In this document: positions 14,461-25,087 of the stretch, piece by piece
Layout: each line of letters opens with the position of its first letter
Numbering within the stretch: the first letter of the stretch is position 1
Assembly (NCBI RefSeq): GCF_004801855.1
Contig: NZ_SSTC01000019.1
Location: 1-33,859 of the forward strand
DNA: 33,859 bases
Source: Pseudomonas sp. A-1
GTDB taxonomy: Bacteria; Pseudomonadota; Gammaproteobacteria; Pseudomonadales; Pseudomonadaceae
Reading direction: 5' to 3'
Program-made: the position numbers and the translations under genes
Notes under the pieces: generated by a model
Databases searched by the model: none
Told to the model about the DNA's origin: nothing
What the model saw: the letters and a program-made list of their open reading frames with translations, nothing else

Positions 14461-14494
14461 GTAGGGTGGAAGACTCGCGCAGCGATCTTCCACC
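14461..14494 (+). repeat. REP-like element (GTAG plus foldback)
   Basis: GTAG (14461-14464) is followed at once by a hairpin with a 9-bp perfect stem: GGTGGAAGA at 14465-14473 and TCTTCCACC at 14486-14494. A GTAG tetranucleotide 5' of an imperfect palindrome is the architecture recognised by REP-associated tyrosine transposases. It lies in the accA-tilS gap. The architecture is seen directly; repetition elsewhere in the genome is inferred. Confidence 0.5.
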
Positions 14495-14534
14495 GTGCTG
14501 GCACGGCCCTCGTCCCCAGCTGGAGCCTGCCTCC

Positions 14535-15851
14535 ATGTCCCTCGAATCCCGCCTCCTGCAAGTCCTCGAGCCCTGGCGCCAGGCGCCGGCCTGGAAGATA
14601 GCCTTCTCCGGCGGACTGGATTCCACCGTCCTGCTCCACCTGCTGGCGCGCCTGCGCGAGTCCCATGCGCTGCCGCCGCTGTCCGCCATCCACATCCATC
14701 ACGGCCTGCAGAGCGTCGCCGACAGCTGGGTCGCCCTGTGCCGCGCCCAGTGCGAGGCGCTTGGCATTCCCCTGCAGGTGCGCCATGTGAAGGTGGGCGA
14801 GGGCGCCAGTCTCGAGCGCGCCGCCCGCGAGGCCCGCTACGCCGCCTTCGCCGAGCTGCTGGGGGCCGGCGAGGTACTGCTGACCGCCCAGCACCGGGAT
14901 GACCAGGCCGAGACCCTGCTGCTGCGCCTGCTGCGCGGTGCCGGGGTACGCGGCCTGGCGGCCATGCCGGCCATTCGGCCGCTGGCGGCGGGGCGGCTGC
15001 TGCGCCCGCTGCTGGGAATGACGCGGGTGGAGCTGGAGACCTGGGCGACGCGCGAGCAGCTCGCCTGGGTCGAGGATCCGAGCAACCTGGACATCCGCCT
15101 GGCGCGCAACTTCCTGCGTCACGAGATCCTGCCGCGGCTGGCGCAGCACTGGCCGGCGGCCGGCGCGGTGCTGGCGCGCGACGCCGAGCAGCTGGCCGAG
15201 GCCGACGACCTGCTCGGCGAACTGGCCGAGCTGGACCTGGCGGCGGCGCGCCTGGCGGCCGAACCGGCCTGGCTGGCACTGCCCTCGCTGGCGCTGGCGC
15301 CGCTGCTGGCGCTGTCCGAGGCGCGTCAGCGCAATGCCCTGCGCCACTGGCTGCGCGCGCTGACCCGGCTGCCCGAGCGCGAGCACTGGGCCGGCTGGGT
15401 CGATCTGCGCGACGCCCGGGGCGATGCGGAGCCCGTCTGGCGCCTCGAGGGGGGCGAGCTGCGCCGGGCCGGCGGGCGGCTGTGGTGGCTGAATGGCGAC
15501 TGGCTGCAGGCGCCGCCGCCATCCGCCGTCGACTGGAGCGATCCGGCGCGGCCGCTGCCGCTGCCCGGCAACGGCCGGGTGCGGCTGGAGGGGGCGCTTC
15601 CCGGGCGGCCTCTGCAGATCCGCTATCGCCAGGGGGGCGAGGTGCTCGAGCTGCTCGGGCGCGGTCGTCGCGACCTCAAGCGCCTGCTGCAGGAAAGCGG
15701 CCTGCCGGCCTTCGTGCGTACCCGCCTGCCCCTGCTGCACGCTGGTGGCGAGCTGCTGGCGGTGGCCAATCTGCCCGGGTTGCAGGCCCGTCTGCAGCCG
15801 GCACTGCGACTGGTCTGGGAGTCGCCGACCGCCGGTCCGGGTTTGAGCTGA
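14535..15851 (+). CDS. tilS: tRNA(Ile)-lysidine synthetase
   Basis: ATP-dependent enzyme that puts lysine on C34 of tRNA-Ile(CAU), changing both its codon reading and its charging identity. 438 residues. The PP-loop SGGLDS is at residues 25-30, followed by AIHIHHGLQ and the HRDDQAETLLLRLLRG motif of N-type ATP pyrophosphatases. The central and C-terminal parts match TilS substrate-binding domains in layout (WVEDPSN, NFLRHEILPRL, and RRDLKRLLQESGLPAFVR near the end). The ATG at 14535 gives MSLESRLLQVLEPW; a GTG in frame at 14466 lies in the REP-like hairpin and is rejected. It is isolated from accA by a hairpin and a REP-like element. Confidence 0.93.
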   Translation: MSLESRLLQVLEPWRQAPAWKIAFSGGLDSTVLLHLLARLRESHALPPLSAIHIHHGLQSVADSWVALCRAQCEALGIPLQVRHVKVGEGASLERAAREARYAAFAELLGAGEVLLTAQHRDDQAETLLLRLLRGAGVRGLAAMPAIRPLAAGRLLRPLLGMTRVELETWATREQLAWVEDPSNLDIRLARNFLRHEILPRLAQHWPAAGAVLARDAEQLAEADDLLGELAELDLAAARLAAEPAWLALPSLALAPLLALSEARQRNALRHWLRALTRLPEREHWAGWVDLRDARGDAEPVWRLEGGELRRAGGRLWWLNGDWLQAPPPSAVDWSDPARPLPLPGNGRVRLEGALPGRPLQIRYRQGGEVLELLGRGRRDLKRLLQESGLPAFVRTRLPLLHAGGELLAVANLPGLQARLQPALRLVWESPTAGPGLS

Positions 15852-15871
15852 AAAGGCCTTTCGCGTAAACT
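15843..15871 (+). promoter_or_regulatory. pyrG: Possible sigma70 promoter for pyrG
   Basis: TTGAGC (15843-15848), 17 bases, TAAACT (15866-15871); both boxes match four of six consensus positions. The -35 overlaps the end of tilS, leaving an untranslated leader of roughly 80 bases before pyrG. Prediction only. Confidence 0.4.
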
Positions 15872-15927
15872 ATCCTCCCGTCTTCAAGAGGCTTTCTGCC
15901 TCCCTTCGCATTCCCCGGCGGCGCTGA

Positions 15928-18440
<2,513 letters not shown>

Positions 18441-18459
18441 AGGTCGTTCGATCCGCTAA

Positions 18460-19863
<1,404 letters not shown>

Positions 19864-19870
19864 GCTGTCT

Positions 19871-19909
19871 GTTGTCGGCCGGGCCGCCCCAGGGCGGCCG
19901 GCCGGCAAC
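19871..19909 (+). promoter_or_regulatory. Very stable hairpin between eno and ftsB
   Basis: An 18-bp stem with one bulged G and one wobble: 19871-19880 pairs with 19900-19909, and GGCCGCCC (19882-19889) pairs with GGGCGGCC (19892-19899) around a CA loop. No U-tract follows, so it is not a standard terminator. It could be a pause or partial terminator, or a 3' stabiliser of the abundant eno mRNA. Confidence 0.5.
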
Positions 19910-19937
19910 GGTTATCGCGCACTGAGGGCTGACTCGG

Positions 19938-20216
19938 ATGCAAAGGGCCCACTGGCTGATCGTCGTACTCCTCCTGCTCCTGGGCGGCCTGCAGTACCGT
20001 CTCTGGTATGGCGATGGCAGCATCACCCAGAACCGCCAGCTGACTGCGCAGATCGAGGCGCAGAAGGCCGAGAACGAGCAACTGCTCGAGCGCAATCGCA
20101 TCCTCGAGGCCGAAGTGGTGGAGCTCAAGCGCGGCATGGAAACCGTCGAGGAGCGTGCCCGCCATGAACTCGGCATGCTCAAGGAAGGCGAAACCCTCTA
20201 CCTGCTGAGCCAATGA
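19938..20216 (+). CDS. ftsB: Cell division protein FtsB
   Basis: Small bitopic divisome protein that forms the FtsQ-FtsB-FtsL complex at the division septum. 92 residues: a short cytoplasmic tail, one membrane helix (about 5-20, WLIVVLLLLLGGLQY), then a periplasmic coiled coil (LTAQIEAQKAENEQLLERNRILEAEVVELKRG) and the conserved ERARHELGM segment. The ATG at 19938 has GAGGG about ten bases upstream. Its stop overlaps the ispD start as ATGA. The ftsB-ispD pairing is conserved in gammaproteobacteria. Confidence 0.95.
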   Translation: MQRAHWLIVVLLLLLGGLQYRLWYGDGSITQNRQLTAQIEAQKAENEQLLERNRILEAEVVELKRGMETVEERARHELGMLKEGETLYLLSQ

Positions 20217-20920
20217 GCCTGACTCCTCTCCCCGAATTCTGGGCCGTCATCCCGGCGGCCGGGGTGGGCGCGCGCATGCGCGCCGACCGTCCCAAGCAGT
20301 ACCTGCGTCTCGGCGAGCGCACGGTGCTGGAGCATACCCTCGACTGTTTCCTCGACCACCCGACCCTCCGGGGGCTGGTGGTGTGCCTGGCGGAGGACGA
20401 TCCGTACTGGCCGGGCCTGGCCTGTGCCGGCGATCCGCGCATCGCCCGCGCCCCGGGGGGCTGCGAGCGGGCCGACTCGGTGCTCAACGGCCTGCTGCAC
20501 CTGATGACCCTCGGCGCCCGCGAGGACGACTGGGTGCTGGTCCACGACGCGGCGCGTCCCAACCTGTCGCGCGACGACCTCAACCTGCTGCTCGGCGAGC
20601 TGGCCGAGGATCCGGTCGGCGGCCTGCTGGCGGTGCCGGCGCGCGATACCCTCAAGCGCGCCGGCAAGGACGGCCGGGTGCGCGAGACCATCGATCGCAG
20701 CGTGATCTGGCAGGCCTATACCCCGCAGATGTTCCGTCTCGGCCAGCTGCACCGCAGCCTGGCCGACGCGCTGGTGTCGCGCGCGAACATCACCGACGAG
20801 GCTTCCGCCCTGGAGTGGGCCGGCCATGCGCCGCGGCTGGTCGAGGGGCGCGCCGACAACCTGAAGATCACCCGCCCGGAAGACCTGGAATGGCTGCGTC
20901 AGCGCTGGTCCGGGCGCTGA
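20213..20920 (+). CDS. ispD: 2-C-methyl-D-erythritol 4-phosphate cytidylyltransferase
   Basis: MEP-pathway enzyme that joins MEP to CTP, giving CDP-methylerythritol; it acts directly after Dxr, encoded at the other end of this block. 235 residues. The nucleotidyltransferase motif IPAAGVGARMRADRPKQYL carries R21 and K28 (R20 and K27 in E. coli). VHDAARPNL and a C-terminal NLKITRPEDLEW are typical. Its ATG overlaps the ftsB stop. The common partner ispF is not directly downstream; the next gene is an unrelated lipoprotein after a 189-base gap. Confidence 0.96.
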   Translation: MSLTPLPEFWAVIPAAGVGARMRADRPKQYLRLGERTVLEHTLDCFLDHPTLRGLVVCLAEDDPYWPGLACAGDPRIARAPGGCERADSVLNGLLHLMTLGAREDDWVLVHDAARPNLSRDDLNLLLGELAEDPVGGLLAVPARDTLKRAGKDGRVRETIDRSVIWQAYTPQMFRLGQLHRSLADALVSRANITDEASALEWAGHAPRLVEGRADNLKITRPEDLEWLRQRWSGR

Positions 20921-21109
20921 GGCGGACGGCCGGCGTTGTCCGGGTGCCGGCACTGCCTGCCGATTTTCCTGTGCGGCCTATGCTTTACCCTGCGGTCCCC
21001 TTCCGAAGGTGGGCGGGGGCTGGCAGGGAGCGCAGGGCATTGCTAGTTTTGCGTCCCCCCGATGGGGCGTGTCCTTGCGGTATTTCGTTCTGTTCAATTG
21101 GAATTGATC

Positions 21110-21952
21110 ATGTCTCTCGTGAAACCTGCAGCTTTGTTCGTGTGTGTGGCGCTGGCCGGCTGTGCCGGCAAGACCGATTCGACCGCCTCCGCGCTGAAGG
21201 AGGGCGGGGCAAAGCCGGGAGCGGCACAGCAGGTGGCCCAGGCCGACAAGGCCAAGGCGCCGGCGGTCAAGCCGGCCGCTGCCGTGCCTGCCAAGGCGGA
21301 AGGCAAGCCCGAGGCGGCCGCGCGCAAGGTCGCCGAGGCACCTGCCGAGAAGGCCGAGAAGAAGCTGGCCGCGGCTGGCAAGGAAGAGAAGGGCGGCTGG
21401 TGGCCGTTCGGCGGCAAGGACAAGGCCGAGCAGAAGTCCGCCGAAGATAAGGTGGCGAAGAAGCCCGAAGCCGCCAAGGTCAGCCAGGCCTGGCTGGATG
21501 ACCACGAGAAGCGCCTGCGCGCCGCCGTGGCGGGCAGCAAGTTCGAGGTCGAGCGGCGTGGCGACGTGCTGGTGGTGGTGGCGCCAGTGGATCCCTCGTT
21601 CAACAAGGATCGTCCGCACATGCTGCTGCCGGTGACCCTCGGTCCGCTGACCCGGGTGGCCAAGCTGGTGGAAAGCGACCCGCTCAATGCCGTGCTGGTG
21701 CTCGGTCACAGCGATGCCGGCAAGGATGCGGCGCTCGACCGCAAGCTGAGCCTGGAGCGTGCCCAGGCGGTGGCCTCGATCTTCCGCATGAGCGGGCTGC
21801 GTAGCGATCGCCTGCTGCTCAAGGGGGTCGGTGCGGACAAGCCGCGGGCGAGCAACGACAGTGCCACCGGCCGCGCGCAGAATCGCCGCATCGAGCTGCT
21901 GCTGACCCGCCGCGACAGCCTGTCGGCCGTGCTGGCGCAGGCCAGCCGCTGA
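21110..21952 (+). CDS. OmpA-domain lipoprotein with an Ala/Lys-rich linker
   Basis: 280-residue predicted lipoprotein. The signal is MSLVKPAALFVCVALAGC with lipobox LAGC and lipidated C18. A long low-complexity Ala/Lys/Glu/Pro linker (about 20-125), like that of TolA, probably spans the periplasm. The C-terminal OmpA-like peptidoglycan-binding domain (about 145-265) has VLVLGHSDAG, then LSLERAQAVASIF, and ends with NRRIELLL (258-265). The usual GHTD is GHSD here. A hydrophilic extension is possible from 21062, but the lipoprotein signal fixes the start at 21110. Role inferred: tethering outer membrane and peptidoglycan. Regulation is unclear; TCAATTGGAATTGA (21094-21107) lies just before the start. 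Confidence 0.85.
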   Translation: MSLVKPAALFVCVALAGCAGKTDSTASALKEGGAKPGAAQQVAQADKAKAPAVKPAAAVPAKAEGKPEAAARKVAEAPAEKAEKKLAAAGKEEKGGWWPFGGKDKAEQKSAEDKVAKKPEAAKVSQAWLDDHEKRLRAAVAGSKFEVERRGDVLVVVAPVDPSFNKDRPHMLLPVTLGPLTRVAKLVESDPLNAVLVLGHSDAGKDAALDRKLSLERAQAVASIFRMSGLRSDRLLLKGVGADKPRASNDSATGRAQNRRIELLLTRRDSLSAVLAQASR

Positions 21953-22039
21953 GGAATGCGCCGGTCTTGCCGCCGGTCAGTGGCGGCGAGGTCGGCCGGT
22001 GGTTAAGTTAGCCATGTTCATTGCCCAAGGAGTTCTGCC

Positions 22040-22687
22040 ATGACCCAGTCGCTTGCCGACATGCGTCGCGACTATACCCGGGATGGTCTGTCCGAGGAGC
22101 AGGCGCCGCTGGAACCGTTCGCCCTGTTCCACCGCTGGTTCGCCGAGGCGGTGCAGACCGAGCAACTGCCGGTGGAGGCCAATGCGATGACCCTGGCTAC
22201 CGTCGATGCCGAGGGGCAGCCGCACTGTCGCGTATTGCTGCTCAAGGCGCTCGATGAGCGCGGTTTCACCTTCTTCACCAACTACGACAGCGCCAAGGGC
22301 GAGCAGCTGCTGGGCAATCCGCGCGCCGCCATGACCTTCTTCTGGCCGGCGCTGGAGCGCCAGGTGCGCATCGAGGGGCGGGTGGAGCGGGTGACCGCGG
22401 AGGAGTCGGATGCCTACTTCAAGGTCCGCCCGCTGGGCAGCCGGCTGGGTGCCTGGGCCTCGCCGCAGAGTCGGATCATCGACGGTCGTGGCGAACTCGA
22501 GCGGCTGCTGGCCGAAACCCAGGCGCGCTTCATGGAGACTGCGCCGCACTGTCCCGAGCACTGGGGCGGCTACCGCCTGCTGCCGGAGCGCATCGAGTTC
22601 TGGCAGGGGCGCCCCAGCCGTCTGCATGATCGGCTCAACTATCGCCTCGAACAGGGCGCCTGGGTGCGCGAGCGCCTGGCGCCCTGA
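22040..22687 (+). CDS. pdxH: Pyridoxamine/pyridoxine 5'-phosphate oxidase
   Basis: FMN enzyme that oxidises PNP or PMP to pyridoxal 5'-phosphate, the last step of de novo and salvage vitamin B6 synthesis. 215 residues, the usual length. The FMN-binding split-barrel region includes [28 protein letters not shown] and RIEGRVERV, and the C-terminal family motif is [17 protein letters not shown] at 22027-22032 supports the ATG. The gene converges on the small minus-strand gene with only nine bases between the stop codons, so no room exists for a separate terminator. Confidence 0.96.
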   Translation: MTQSLADMRRDYTRDGLSEEQAPLEPFALFHRWFAEAVQTEQLPVEANAMTLATVDAEGQPHCRVLLLKALDERGFTFFTNYDSAKGEQLLGNPRAAMTFFWPALERQVRIEGRVERVTAEESDAYFKVRPLGSRLGAWASPQSRIIDGRGELERLLAETQARFMETAPHCPEHWGGYRLLPERIEFWQGRPSRLHDRLNYRLEQGAWVRERLAP

Positions 22688-22696
22688 ACTCCGCTG

Positions 22697-22936
22697 TCAG
22701 CGGGCGGTCGGATATTCGGCGGCGGCCTGCGCCAGCCAGGCTTCCAGCGCCTTGCGCTTGACGCGCCGGGCCTGGGCTTCCTGCAGGCGCTCGAGCATGT
22801 AGGCGCGCTTGGCCGGGTCGTCACCGCCGAAGGACAGGGCGAGGTCGCGGTCGGTCCAGCGCCGGATGCGCCTGTACAGCCACCAGTGGAAGTACAGACC
22901 GGTTACAGTAGTAATGAAGATGATGAAGTAGTCCAT
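22697..22936 (-). CDS. Small single-pass membrane protein, unknown function
   Basis: 79 residues: one N-terminal membrane helix (MDYFIIFITTVTGLYFHWWL) followed by a strongly basic cytoplasmic tail rich in Arg and Ala that looks alpha-helical (RRIRRWTDRDLAL, MLERLQEAQARRVKRKALEAWL). The start at 22936 is backed by GGAG on the minus strand a few bases upstream; the longer open frame on this strand extends to 24349 but overlaps two other genes and is a shadow. I do not recognise a domain. It is divergent from the SlyB-like gene and convergent with pdxH. Confidence 0.75.
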   Translation of the reverse strand: MDYFIIFITTVTGLYFHWWLYRRIRRWTDRDLALSFGGDDPAKRAYMLERLQEAQARRVKRKALEAWLAQAAAEYPTAR

Positions 22937-23035
22937 GTCGGGCTCCGTGGAAAGCGTGCCCACCCTAGCCGATCGGGGCGTGGTGGAAAAGCGCCGCCGG
23001 AGCCGGTGGGACCACAGGCAACCTGGAGAGCAGTC

Positions 23036-23497
23036 ATGCGTAGATCGGCAGTATTCCTGAGTCTGGCCGTTGCGGCCCTCGCGGCGGGAGGCTGCGCCTC
23101 GAACCTGGGGGGCGACGTGTACACCCGCGACGAGGCGCGTGCCGTGCAGACGGTGCGCATGGGGACCATCGTTGCCCTGCGCCCGGTGCGCATCGAGGGG
23201 ACCAAGACGCCGATCGGCGCCGGCGCTGGCGCCGTGGTCGGCGGTATCGGCGGCAGCACCGTCGGTGGCGGACGCGGCAGCGCGGTCGCGGCGGTGATCG
23301 GTGCGGTGGCCGGCGGTCTCATCGGCGCGGCGACCGAGGAGGGTTTTACCCGCACCCAGGGCGTGGAGATCACCGTGCGCGAGGATGACGGCACCATGCG
23401 TGCCTACGTGCAGGAAGTTTCCGAGGGCGAGATCTTTCGCGTCGGCGAGCGTGTTCGCGTGCTGACGGTCAACGGCACCAGCCGCGTCGCCCACTGA
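23036..23497 (+). CDS. slyB: Glycine-zipper outer-membrane lipoprotein, SlyB/Pcp family
   Basis: 153-residue lipoprotein precursor. The signal MRRSAVFLSLAVAALAAGGC places the lipidated cysteine at C20. A glycine-zipper segment (about 63-103) has GAGAGAVVGGIGGS, then AVIGAVAGGLIGAAT. A C-terminal beta-rich domain follows (VEITVREDDGTMRAYVQE, FRVGERVRVL). In enterobacteria SlyB is PhoPQ-controlled and stabilises outer-membrane proteins; here only family membership is seen. GGAG (23025-23028) precedes the ATG. It is divergent from the small membrane protein gene, and about 100 bases between them must hold both promoters. Confidence 0.85.
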   Translation: MRRSAVFLSLAVAALAAGGCASNLGGDVYTRDEARAVQTVRMGTIVALRPVRIEGTKTPIGAGAGAVVGGIGGSTVGGGRGSAVAAVIGAVAGGLIGAATEEGFTRTQGVEITVREDDGTMRAYVQEVSEGEIFRVGERVRVLTVNGTSRVAH

Positions 23498-23598
23498 CAT
23501 CCGCTTTTCCGGACGCCCATGCGGTTTGCGGGCGTTCCCGGCCGCCAGCCGCAGCAGCTCACGCAGCCGCTGCGCGGTTCCTTTCCCTCCCGTGATGC

Positions 23599-24261
23599 TC
23601 AGTCGCGCGCGCCGCCCAGTGCGGCGCAGCCTTCGAGCGGAGCCTCTTTGCCCAGGCGCAGACGTGCCTGCAGGTGGCTGAGGGTGCCGCTCATGCTGTC
23701 CTCGCAGCGTCCCGGCGTCAGCCACAGCTCGACGCGCTGGCCGTCCGCTTCGCTGGAAAAGCTCAGGCGACCGTCCGGCAGGCTCTCCTCCAGATAGGGC
23801 AGGGCCAGCGGCGCGCTGTCCGGCCGCTCGAGCACCATGCCGCGGGTGGTGACGCGCAGCGACCAGGCCGGCTCGTTGCCGCTGGCGCGCACGACCAGCC
23901 GCTTGAAGTCCGCCTCGCCGCACCCCGGGCCCTCGGCCTGCAGCCGGTACAGGCGCTCCACCGCGAACAGGCCGTCGCCGCTCGGGTCGGCGTCCAGCTG
24001 GCCGCCGAGATCGGCGAACAGCGGCCGCGCCGGGTCGCCCTGCAGGCGCGCGGCCGCCTCCTCCAGCCCCAACTGAGCGGCATCGAGCAGCAGCAGGTGG
24101 CGCTCCTCGCCGCAGGGGCTGAGCATCAGCATCTCGCCGGCACGTACCAGTTCGCCCTGCACGCGCACCGGCTTGGGCTGCGGGGCCTCGGACGTCCACG
24201 GCAGCCACTGGCAGCCGGCGAGCAGGGAAGCCAGGCCGAGGGCTGCGGGTGCAATACGCAT
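23599..24261 (-). CDS. Putative lipoprotein with a NEPxW motif (COG3650-like)
   Basis: 220 residues. The signal MRIAPAALGLASLLAGC has lipobox LAGC with C17. The C-terminal half contains ASGNEPAWSLRV, a variant of the NEPFW motif, then paired cysteines in TPGRCEDSMSGTL and LEGCAALGG, the pattern I associate with COG3650 periplasmic proteins. An earlier half (about 40-115) has two further cysteines (SPCGEE and GPGCGE). Start at 24261 chosen for the lipoprotein signal and a GGAG on the minus strand; an upstream methionine at 24318 gives a non-signal extension. Function unknown. It is divergent from ihfB across 189 bases. Confidence 0.75.
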   Translation of the reverse strand: MRIAPAALGLASLLAGCQWLPWTSEAPQPKPVRVQGELVRAGEMLMLSPCGEERHLLLLDAAQLGLEEAAARLQGDPARPLFADLGGQLDADPSGDGLFAVERLYRLQAEGPGCGEADFKRLVVRASGNEPAWSLRVTTRGMVLERPDSAPLALPYLEESLPDGRLSFSSEADGQRVELWLTPGRCEDSMSGTLSHLQARLRLGKEAPLEGCAALGGARD

Positions 24262-24450
24262 GTCTAGTCTCCACTCCAGAATGCGCCACACGGTAATCGC
24301 CGGCATCGCCGGCCACAAGCCGCCGGCGGGGCCGAACGCGCATTTTCACAATCGCCCGGTGCTGTCAATAGCGTCGGGCTGGCCAAACCCCGCGGACCAT
24401 GCTAAAACCACTAGGAACTGATCTAGCCGCTTGAAACACAAGGGAAAACC

Positions 24451-24735
24451 ATGACCAAGTCGGAGTTGATCGAACGCATCGTCACCCATCAGGGACAGCT
24501 GTCGTCCCGTGATGTCGAGCTGGCCATCAAGACCATGCTGGAGCAGATGGCGCACGCGCTGGCCGCCGGCGACCGCATCGAGATCCGCGGTTTCGGCAGC
24601 TTCTCGCTGCACTATCGGGCGCCGCGGGTCGGGCGCAATCCGAAGACCGGCGAGTCGGTCCGTCTGGATGGCAAGTTCGTTCCCCACTTCAAGCCGGGCA
24701 AGGAGCTGCGCGACCGGGTCAACGAGCCGAGCTGA
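24451..24735 (+). CDS. ihfB: Integration host factor beta subunit
   Basis: DNA-bending nucleoid protein; with IhfA it makes sharp bends at specific sites for transcription, replication and recombination. 94 residues of the HU/IHF fold: an N-terminal helical pair ([23 protein letters not shown]), [14 protein letters not shown], the beta arm [10 protein letters not shown], and [17 protein letters not shown] precedes the ATG. In most pseudomonads and enterobacteria rpsA lies directly upstream; here a divergent lipoprotein gene does, so ihfB must use its own promoter in the 24262-24450 gap, where I see no clear consensus. lapA follows after 43 bases. Confidence 0.97.
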   Translation: MTKSELIERIVTHQGQLSSRDVELAIKTMLEQMAHALAAGDRIEIRGFGSFSLHYRAPRVGRNPKTGESVRLDGKFVPHFKPGKELRDRVNEPS

Positions 24736-24778
24736 CCCGGCCGGCGAGGCGCTGCCACTCCCTGTCCGAGGAGTACCC

Positions 24779-25084
24779 ATGTACTGGATCAAACGCATCC
24801 TGGTGGCTGTAGCCGCCCTGCTGGTCGCCGCGATTACCCTGGTGTTCATCCTCGAGAACCAGAGCCACGCGCGCCTGCAGTTCATGACCCTGCAGAGCCC
24901 CGAACTGCCGGTGGCCTTCTTCGTCGCCCTGGCCTTCATCGCCGGCGGCCTGGCCGGTGTCCTGCTCAGCCTCTACCTGCGTGCCCGCCTCAAGTTCGCC
25001 CTGGCGCGCAACCGCAGCGAGCTGGGTCGCTGCCGCAAGGAGCTCGACCGCCTGCGCGAGCAGCTCGCCAGCAAGGACGCCTGA
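24779..25084 (+). CDS. lapA: Lipopolysaccharide assembly protein A
   Basis: Inner-membrane protein of the LapA (DUF1049) family, 101 residues. Two membrane helices are visible (about 5-24, KRILVAVAALLVAAITLVFI, and 45-67, VAFFVALAFIAGGLAGVLLS), with the family ENxxxxxLQF motif between them (ENQSHARLQF). A C-terminal basic coiled-coil tail follows (RSELGRCRKELDRLREQL). In E. coli LapA works with LapB in controlling lipopolysaccharide synthesis. GAGGAG just upstream supports the ATG. It lies three bases before lapB, so the two are translated together. Confidence 0.92.
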   Translation: MYWIKRILVAVAALLVAAITLVFILENQSHARLQFMTLQSPELPVAFFVALAFIAGGLAGVLLSLYLRARLKFALARNRSELGRCRKELDRLREQLASKDA

Positions 25085-25087
25085 GGC

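Noticed and set aside
21966-21990. CTTGCCGCC/GGCGGCGAG hairpin before pdxH as a terminator
   Set aside because: Nine pairs with a wobble but followed by GTCGGCCGG with no T-run; cannot be distinguished from chance in GC-rich DNA.
23512-23537. Hairpin between the slyB-like and NEPxW lipoprotein genes as a shared terminator
   Set aside because: Only six or seven pairs with a mismatch and no T-run on either side.
22937-24349. Upstream extension of the 79-residue minus-strand protein to a 550-residue frame
   Set aside because: The extension runs antisense through the slyB-like gene and out of frame through the NEPxW lipoprotein gene; the short start has a ribosome site and a membrane helix.
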